Below are positions 57,151-64,000 of a stretch of DNA of 64,000 nucleotides, one piece after another. Positions within the stretch are counted from its first letter, which is position 1, and every line of letters starts with the position of its first letter. The notes beneath the pieces were generated by a model that searched no databases, was not told where the DNA came from, and was given only the letters and a program-made list of their open reading frames with translations. Source of the DNA: Rana temporaria (taxonomy: Eukaryota > Chordata > Amphibia > Anura > Ranidae); NCBI RefSeq assembly GCF_905171775.1, contig NC_053489.1, positions 151,675,142-151,739,141 on the forward strand, read 5' to 3'. The position numbers and the translations under genes were made by a program.

Positions 57151-58230
57151 TTTTGTGAGTTGCTAATTCGTCTTTTAACAAATTATGTTTTATTACTAAT
57201 CTACTACACTTACAGTAGATAGTGCTGCTGTGTTTTCCCTGCTTTCTTTGTTTCAAAGAGCCTCTTCAACTCTGACAGCTGGCTGCCGATTCTGAGTTTG
57301 TAGTCAGCATGGAATAATTGGACATTTTGTTATGGAAACCTGTTGATGTGTCTTTTTATTTTTATTTTACAACCATTATCTTTGAATATTGATTTTACAA
57401 CAATTATGTTTTAATCCAATGCATAACAATTGACATTTGTATTACCATTATCTTCTGGGTACTGATTTCAGACCTATTGTATATTTACAACTTTTATTTT
57501 ATATCTAGTTTTTATTGCCTGCTCCCCAAGTGCCATTAAATACTCTTTTTTTCAGATCATAGTAAATACACAAGCAGATTCCAGTGAGTAAAACAATAAT
57601 CAGAGGGTCTGTAAGCTACAAATGGTTTATATTATGGCCTTAAAACAGGGCCACTAAGACTTTTAGCTTTGTAATAAGTAAACTTTTTAGCAGACCCATG
57701 AACCCTACTAAGCCAGATGGAAATACAATCCCTTGGCAGCTAAGACAGATCTTATATACAGTATGTATTTTAATTGTTTTATTAATTGAACCAACACTGC
57801 TCACATGTCTTTTAAAGCATGCTGTGTTCTCAATTTATTTTTTTCTACCCTAAATTTAGGCTTCTCATTAAAAATGATATTTCTAAAATATATTCCACAG
57901 GTGACATTCATGTCACTTCCACTGTTGTGACTCCATTTGATTCTTTTTTTTTTTTTTGCCATGATTTTAATAAAAAAATGTCTATGCACAATTAGCTGTT
58001 AAGCTGGGATATTAAAATGTACCCTTCATTATAATATCACATGGAACTCTAAACACCCAGTTTTGCCATGTTAATTAGAATTGGATTTACCATATACTTT
58101 TTTCATTTTAAATGGTGTTTGTGTATTTGTGTATATGTATGTATATTTGCAATAAAATGCCCAAAAAGTATGTGTATTGGGAGTATTGCAGATAATTCAT
58201 TTTATTGTACAGTTGGGTAAAGAAGTAAAC
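57151..58230. other. Non-coding AT-rich stretch
   Basis: No repeats with ends and no exon supported. Confidence 0.5.
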
Positions 58231-58233
58231 GTA

Positions 58234-58655
58234 TGCCCGTACACACGAACGAAAATTCTGACAGCAAAAGCCCGATGTGAGCTTGTGAACGGAAATTCCG
58301 ACCGTGTGCATGCTCGATCGGACCTTTGCTGTCGGAATTTCTGCCAACAAAAGATTGAGAGCTGGTTCTCAAATTTTCTGACAGAAAAATTCCTATCAGA
58401 AAATCCGATCGTATGTAGCAATTCCGACGTGCAAAATTCCGACGCATGCTCGGAAACAAATTGATGCATGCTCGGAAGCATTGAACTTCATATTCTCGGC
58501 TCGTCGTAGTGTTGTACATCACCGCGTTCTTGATGGCCGAAGGTTCAGAGAAATTTTGTGTGATCGTGTGTATGCAAGCCAAGCTTGAGCGGAATTACGT
58601 CGGAAAAACCATCCATGGTCCTTCCGACGGATAATCCGATTGTGTGTACGCGGCA
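58234..58655. mobile_element. Family A MITE with CGGAAATTCCG arms
   Basis: A 422-bp element with ends TGCCCGTACACAC and, inverted, TGCCGCGTACACAC. Flanks GTA and TAA suggest a decayed TAA/TTA. The core ATGCTCGGAAGCATTGAACT is at 58467-58486. Its arms differ completely from those of 21198 but match 41938. Confidence 0.87.
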
Positions 58656-59272
58656 TAAGAACAGAAAGTTCCTAAGACAAATCTTCAAAGCCTGGAATAA
58701 TACTAAGCATGAGAAGGAGCCCAGTATTGATCCACGTACGTACAACTTTTTGCAGAACAAAAACGTTTTATGACAAAAGAGTATATGATTTTTTTATATA
58801 CCGCTATTATAAAAAGAGGCATAATTCAGCAAATTTAAAACCTGCATATATGTCTGCCATTCATCAAAGACAACAACATAGCAGGTCAAGTTAAATGGGG
58901 CTATAAAAATAAAATGATATGTAGTAAACATGCCTTGCTTGGCTGTGCTTGAAGTAGACATTGACAGCACTGTGTCTGTGTATTGAATACAGAACATCAT
59001 CACATTTATTACACAAACACAGCCGGGGTGAAAAGCATATAATGATCACATCTGTTTAATTTGGCGTGCTGCACTAAACTTCATTTATGAGGATATAAAA
59101 TACTGTCTTTCAAAGATATTGATGCTACAAAAATGATTAGTTGTTTTCAATAATTGAGGACAAATGATACCATTAGATACTTTAATATGCAGAGCAATTA
59201 TAAGAATTTTATCAAAAGTTGTTTGTAAACTATATTGTTATTAGGAGTGTTTTGCTCTGGATGGGACACTAT
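58656..59272. other. Non-coding stretch
   Basis: AT-rich, nothing supported. Confidence 0.45.
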
Positions 59273-59486
59273 GAAGGTAAATCCACATTGCACTACAAGT
59301 GCACTTGGAAGTGCAGTCGCTGTAAATCTGAGGGGGACATGCAAGGAAAATAAAAAACAGCATTTTTGCTTGCACATGATTGGATGATAAAATCAGCAGA
59401 GCTTCCCCTCATTTTGATCTTCCCCTCAGATCTACAGTGACTGTACTTCTAAGTGCACTTGTAGTGCACAGTGAATTTGCCTTTAG
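59273..59486. mobile_element. Short foldback MITE (CACTACAAGTGCACTT)
   Basis: About 214 bp. The inverted arms of roughly 65 bp (GCACTACAAGTGCACTTGGA... against ...CTAAGTGCACTTGTAGTGC) pair with few mismatches. The target duplication is not clear. Confidence 0.82.
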
Positions 59487-59602
59487 CAGCATGAAGGAGG
59501 ATATTGTGATAATGAGAAGCATACTTTGCTGAACCTGTATATGACATGATGCAATACCAGAAGCAATGTCAGAATTTCTAGCTAAAGCAGTGATCTATCT
59601 AC
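59487..59602. other. Spacer
   Basis: Nothing supported. Confidence 0.4.
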
Positions 59603-59605
59603 AAG

Positions 59606-60357
59606 GGCCCGGATTCACAAAGCACTTGCGCTGACGTATCTCGAGATACGCCGCTTAAGTGCAAATATGCGCTGTCGTATCTGTGCACCGTGCCCACAAA
59701 ACTAAGATACGCCAGAAAATTGGCTTCATCCGACCGACGTAACTTGCCTACACCGGCGTAGAGTGGGCGCATATTTACGCTGGACGTATTTGGCGCTCCC
59801 ATTGATTTTCTATTCACATATGCAAATGAGGGAGATACGCCGATTCACGAACGTCCGTCTGTCCGACGCAGTGCGCGTAAAGTCATATGTCCAGGGTAAA
59901 GTTATGCCCCATAAAGGAGGTGTAACTCAGCAGCATCCATGCAAAGGGCTGCACCAGGGAACACAAGCCGACGTATTTTACGTAGTTTACGTAGGATGTG
60001 AATATGACTAGGCGTAGGTTACGTTCACGCCGTAGGCAGTGATCCGACATATCTTAGGCAGTTGTTCCGACGTGATTGTGAGCATGCGCACTGATATGCG
60101 CCCATGGGACGGCGCATGCGCAGTTGGCGAAACGTATGTGTCTGGCGCTCGGCCCATCATTTGCATGGGGTCACGCCTCATTAGTATGGCTCACGCCCAC
60201 TTCCACTTACGCCGACTTACGCCTTGGAAACCCAGCGCAGATTTGGAAGCACTTGCTTTGTGAATTCAGTGCTTGCCTCTCTGCGCTGCGTCGGCGTAGC
60301 GTAAAAGAGATACGCTACGGCGGCATAAATATGCGCCAGTGTCTGTGAATCCGGGCC
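59606..60357. mobile_element. Family B MITE, AAG duplication
   Basis: A 752-bp element with ends GGCCCGGATTCACA and TGTGAATCCGGGCC (perfect inverse) and AAG at 59603-59605 and 60358-60360. CpG-rich throughout, with GCGCATGCGC at 60112-60121. Closest to 3685-4393. Confidence 0.93.
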
Positions 60358-60360
60358 AAG

Positions 60361-60671
60361 CTATCCATCAATCCATATCCATCTTAACTTTTTTATTGTT
60401 CAGCAATTGATAGGCATAATATTGTTAATATAATGCATTTTCAGCAGCTTGGCATTACCCTTATCCAATGACTATCCAAGAATAACAGTATTTTACGTTT
60501 TTTTTTTTATTACTAATTAGATAACAAAAAATAATAAAAATGTAATTAATGGAGGTTTACATAAAAATGGAAAAGTCTTTTATCTTGGAGGAGAGGTAAA
60601 AAACATCTCATTAATAAAAGCAGTAACACCATCTTACCATTGCTTGCAGTGCCTGAATTGTAGTCCAACCA
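60361..60671. other. Spacer
   Basis: AT-rich, nothing supported. Confidence 0.4.
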
Positions 60672-60673
60672 TA

Positions 60674-61091
60674 AGACTCCTTTTACACTGAGGCGTTTTT
60701 CAGGCGCTTTAGCATTAAAAAAAATGCTTGTAAAGCTCCTGAAAGAAACTGCATCTGCAATCCCAGGGAGCTGCGCTGGCAGGGCGTCAAAAAAAGTCCT
60801 GCAAGCAGCTTCTTTGCAGCACTTTAGAAGCATTGAATACACCGCTCCTAAAGTGCCCCTTTCCATTGAGGTGTTTTTTTTTTAATGCCAAAGCGCCTGA
60901 ATAACACCCCAGTGTGAAAGGGGTCTTAGCGGCGCTTTACCAGTGTTTTTTGGGTGCTGGTAGTGTGAAAGGGCTCTGAAAGCACTCAGGTTTTCACATT
61001 GGGATTGCAGATGAGGCTCCTTTCAGGCTCTTTACAGGCGCTTTTTTTAACGCCAAAGTGCCTGAAAAACGCCCCAGTGTGAAAGGGGTCT
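60674..61091. mobile_element. CCTTTTACACTG MITE, second copy
   Basis: The ends AGACTCCTTTTACACTG and, inverted, AGACCCCTTTCACACTG. TAA/TTA flanks overlap palindromically, so the exact duplication is ambiguous. It contains an internal GTGTGAAAGGGGTCTTAG end-like sequence at 60912, which suggests a composite or internally rearranged copy. Related to 39018-39568. Confidence 0.8.
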
Positions 61092-61932
61092 TAATATGCA
61101 AAGATCTTATAGCTCCCAATGCTTTTTTTTGGCCAATTGGCCACATTGTAAAATTTTGGTGGTGCTGCAGATAAACAGCAAGACACTTAGACACATAGAG
61201 CTGTGTGTGGAGGTGATCACTTTGTGTTGCTATACAGGGGGTTGTAAGAAAACAAAGACTTACCATTATGTTATTTTTTTCTAATATTCTAAAAAATGTA
61301 CTACAATCTCCAAACAGACACATTTAAACTTCAGATTTTTGTCTATATTTATTTTACAGGTAGGTTGCCATTAATGAAATTTAAAGTCACGAAAGATTCC
61401 TTACAAATGATTTTATTCAAAGGCAAAATATTATTTTATGATATTTAAAGCATAAATCCATGTTTACCATCACTTTAAATAGTTAATTTGAGCCAAGCTG
61501 GCTAAGAAAGTATACTGAGTTGGGCCAAGCCAGTATGCCGTGTTCTGGCAGCATCTTGAGTGACTTCTCAGCTGCTGCTCTAACAAAATCAAGTTGGGCT
61601 AATCCTCTTTGTTTCAATCTTATCAATTTGAATAAAATAGAATGTGTTAACTATCATGCATGTTATTGTATGGATTTCTATGGTAAAGATAAGCAGTACT
61701 GGATGCAACAGTTGATCCTAAGCAAACATTCCTTAAGAACATTTAATCTGAAAATAAATTACCCTAAGAAAATTCAGCTTTGCCACTATTGCACAACAGC
61801 CACATATTTATACCTGGTGTGAAGTCCCTAAAAGGAATGAGTGGACATTGGTTAATTCACACAGAATGAATGTGCATGGATGGGTAGATACAGTATGGAA
61901 ACCTTTTACAAATAGACCCTAACAAACAAGTA
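61092..61932. other. Non-coding stretch
   Basis: No exon or defined repeat supported. Confidence 0.45.
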
Positions 61933-62229
61933 CAGGTGGTCCCCGGGTTAAAAACAAGACAGGGACTGTAGGTTTGTTCTTAAGTTGAATCTGTTTGTAA
62001 GTCAGAACAGGTACATTTTTTACAAGTGTAGCTCCAGTCAAAAAATCTTTTTTGGATAGCATAGGGAAGGATTAACATCCATGTAACATTTGTTTTGCTG
62101 TCTGTTCCCCTGTTCAGAAGATTTCACCTAATTTTTTATCCCAATGACAATTGGATTTCAAAACTTTTGGGTTAGTGTGGAAACAAGCCTGGGTGATAAA
62201 GCATCAGTGGAGGTACCTTTTTCCCATAA

Positions 62230-62493
62230 TAACTCTTACGACCGAGGAACTCGACGGGCGAAACACATAGTTTTTGCCGTCGAGTTCCTTGTTAGGCTGT
62301 CGAGGAACTCGACAAGCCAATTTTCTCCATTCCCGCCAAGGAAATAGAGAACATGCTCTCTTTTTGGCTCGTCGAGTTTCTCGACAGTTTCCTCGACGAA
62401 AATGTACACACGACCGGTTTCCTCGGCAAAAAAATATCTCCCAGCAAGTTTCTTGCTGGTTTTTGCCGAGAAACTTGGTCGTGTGTACGAGGC
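62230..62493. mobile_element. Family A-like MITE with CGAGGAACTCGAC arms
   Basis: The right end CTTGGTCGTGTGTACGAGGCTT is intact. The left terminus is reduced to ACGACCGAGGAACTCG. The arms are built from repeated CGAGTTCCTCGAC palindromes. Confidence 0.65.
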
Positions 62494-62594
62494 TTGACAG
62501 GAGAGAATTTCCCTTCCTAGGGGTAGATTTCCTCTCACTTCCTGTTGTCTCCTTCCGTTTGTAAGTAAGAGTCATTTGTAAGTCGAATGTTTCT

Positions 62595-62611
62595 AACTAG
62601 GGGCCAGCCTA
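62595..62611. repeat. SINE target-site duplication, left
   Basis: AACTAGGGGCCAGCCTA, repeated exactly at 63142-63158. Confidence 0.95.
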
Positions 62612-63141
62612 GGAGGAGCTGCGGTGGCTCAACGCGATTGGCACTGCGCTGACAAGCCATTCACCTCTGCAGCTAGGGGTTCGGATCCCGGTCTCAGCTA
62701 CATGTGAATTGAGTTTGGTGGTCTCAGCCCGGCTCCCGGTGGGTGTGCTATGTGAGGTAAGCCTGCGCTGAGTACGCCCACCCCCCTCCCACAAAAACCA
62801 CCACACTTATACGCACTCGAAATTGGGTTAACATGCACGCACTTTGACCACGCGGTCTCTAAAAAGAGAGGCGAAGGACTAACAGGGCTGGTTGAGCGTG
62901 CTAGATCCTCGATCCTCTCACTCCCTTATAGGGAGTCCCTCTTCCCCGTTGGGCTTCAAAGCGGAGCAGGTAGGGCGGGCTGTGTGGGAGGACCCCCTCA
63001 CATAACCACCATTGCCACCCGGGGCATGGAGAAAGGTGGCAGATTGCCTCTGGGGGAGGCCTGCCTACTCCCAACTCCTGCAGTCAGGCTCCTCTCTCGA
63101 GTACACGCACAAAATACACTTAAAAAAAAAAGAACGTAAAA
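62612..63141 (+). mobile_element. tRNA-headed SINE, 530 bp, 17-bp duplication
   Basis: A perfect 17-bp target duplication and an A-rich tail (63121-63141, with two A-runs) show LINE-type retroposition. The head, about 62617-62697, looks like a tRNA. An A-box-like TGGCTCAACGCGATTGG (62625-62641) and a B-box-like GGTTCGGATCC (62678-62688) have tRNA spacing, and AGCTG/CAGCT at the two ends could pair as an acceptor stem. The roughly 440-bp body is GC-rich and I do not recognise it. Transcription would be by RNA polymerase III from the internal boxes. The partner LINE cannot be named; the tail shows no clear similarity to the LINE at 14901. Confidence 0.88.
62625..62688 (+). promoter_or_regulatory. 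Internal pol III promoter of the SINE (A and B boxes)
   Basis: GGTTCGGATCC fits the GWTCRANNC B box at eight of nine positions. The A box fits with one extra base. Confidence 0.65.
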
Positions 63142-63170
63142 AACTAGGGGCCAGCCTATAAAATTAACCA

Positions 63171-64000
63171 TGAACAAAGCAAATTGAGGCAGATTGCACC
63201 AATCAGCTTTTACGGTCACCATAAAACAGCAGGGAAATGAAAGTTTATCAAAACTGGAGCAGTCAGAATCTGACGCGATTAATGTAGCACTTTTATATTA
63301 AACATGAGTAAAGTCTATATCATTGGGAGATGGAAAGTTCATAAATAGGGATCCAGTGAATGTATTTCCACATGACAGGTGCTGATGAAAATCCGCCACC
63401 AATAGCAGAGACAAACACTGACCCTTACCTAAAATGCTGGACTACTTAATCAAAAGCAGTCAAAAAAGTGTTTTTGTAGTAATCAACTTCAAATCGCCAC
63501 ACTCATAGGATCTTCTGATAACTGTATCCCTCAGGCTTTGACACTCTCCATCAGGGATAGGACCTCAGATCACATAGGATGTGGAGTACTGACAAAAACA
63601 TTTATTAAAAAATACCAAATTACTCACAAACCACATAGATACAATTGCATGTATCAAATCATGTGTCAAAAGGAATGTTTCCAACCAACAGAATGACCGA
63701 CTACCAGACGTGCCGACCTCGCGTGACCAGGATCCTTCAAACTCGTTTCGTCATCACAGACGCCATCATAATCTGAAGCAGTTGTGCATGGCAAACAACC
63801 AATCAGCTTCTATCTTTCATTTTAATAGCTTAGCTGAACAAACTTAAGATGACTAGTTTCCATGCACAGCTGCTCCATATTCTGGTTGCTCCAGTTTTGA
63901 TAAATGTCTCCCATCTTCTCACAGAAAACTGCCAGAGGATGCTCAAAGCTCCAAAACACCCATCATCTTAAATCCCATGGTATTTAAGTGTGTCAGTTCA
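63171..64000. other. Inverted repeat pair around a GAAACG-box repeat
   Basis: TTTATCAAAACTGGAGCAGTCAGAAT at 63243-63268 recurs inverted at about 63879-63904. Between them, the minus strand reads GTGATGACGAAACGAGTTTG (near 63745-63760), followed about 150 bp on by AATAAATG. No ORF. Element limits not resolved. Confidence 0.45.

Larger units (their letters stand above)
61933..63170. mobile_element. Dispersed repeat hosting a MITE remnant and a SINE
   Basis: TTTGTTCTTAAGTTGAATCT and TTGTAAGTCAGAACAGG at the left and TTTGTAAGTAAGAGTCATTT at 62558 belong to one repeat. It is interrupted at about 62230-62493 and again by the SINE at 62612. Its outer limits are uncertain. Confidence 0.45.

Noticed and set aside
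62612..62697. Functional tRNA gene
   Set aside because: The cloverleaf is degenerate, an A-tailed body follows, and the unit has a retroposition duplication, so it is a SINE head.
63720..63770. Hammerhead ribozyme core (TGATGA ... GAAAC)
   Set aside because: On the minus strand TGATGACGAAAC lacks room for helix II, and I could not find pairing stems I and III. It is not a credible hammerhead as read.

Overview
The window is vertebrate nuclear DNA, most likely from a true frog (ranid anuran). There are no operons, no bacterial signals and no host exon I can support. Almost every structured stretch is a transposable element, a MITE-like foldback element, or a mini/microsatellite. The organism call is inference: it rests on a Tx1/L1-type LINE, very dense TTAA-flanked elements resembling the amphibian T2 type, and repeat families I associate with ranid genomes. 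The window is probably intergenic or deep inside a large intron.

Layout. 1-9 kb: two TTA/TAA-flanked MITEs (family A), a CTAT microsatellite, one GATTCA-ended MITE (family B) and three TTAA-flanked elements. 9-11.6 kb: a 1.2 kb inverted-end repeat split by a family A MITE, then a mirrored minisatellite. 12-20.8 kb: two solo LTRs of one family in opposite orientation; the second is split by an apparently full-length 5.8 kb LINE on the minus strand with a perfect 15-bp target duplication. 21-25 kb: two inverted arms about 3.8 kb apart enclosing a family A MITE, a 1.95 kb family B relative that holds a 0.5 kb palindrome, and a TTAA-flanked foldback. 27.7-29.5 kb: a 1.85 kb foldback with a perfect 8-bp target duplication (hAT-like), sharing an internal cassette with the 22 kb element. 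30-31 kb: two minisatellites, one with higher-order structure. 32-36 kb: more MITEs and minisatellites. 37.8-45.2 kb: nested TTAA elements, a Tc1/mariner relic invaded by a family B MITE, and a family A MITE invaded by another family B MITE. 48.1-50.1 kb: a third solo LTR of the same family, invaded by a 1.05 kb element with a 16-bp duplication. 52.5-55.3 kb: a very recent 1.38 kb tandem duplication. 56-64 kb: adjacent family A MITEs, another family B MITE, a CCTTT(C/T)ACACTG MITE, and a tRNA-headed SINE with a perfect 17-bp target duplication.

The only coding remnants I can support are the LINE's ORF1 and ORF2 (frameshifted, mostly in C/G homopolymers) and a short C-terminal fragment of a Tc1-type transposase. 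The main value of the window is the insertion order. Target duplications let one read which element landed in which, and several non-autonomous families can be defined from two to eight copies each inside 64 kb.
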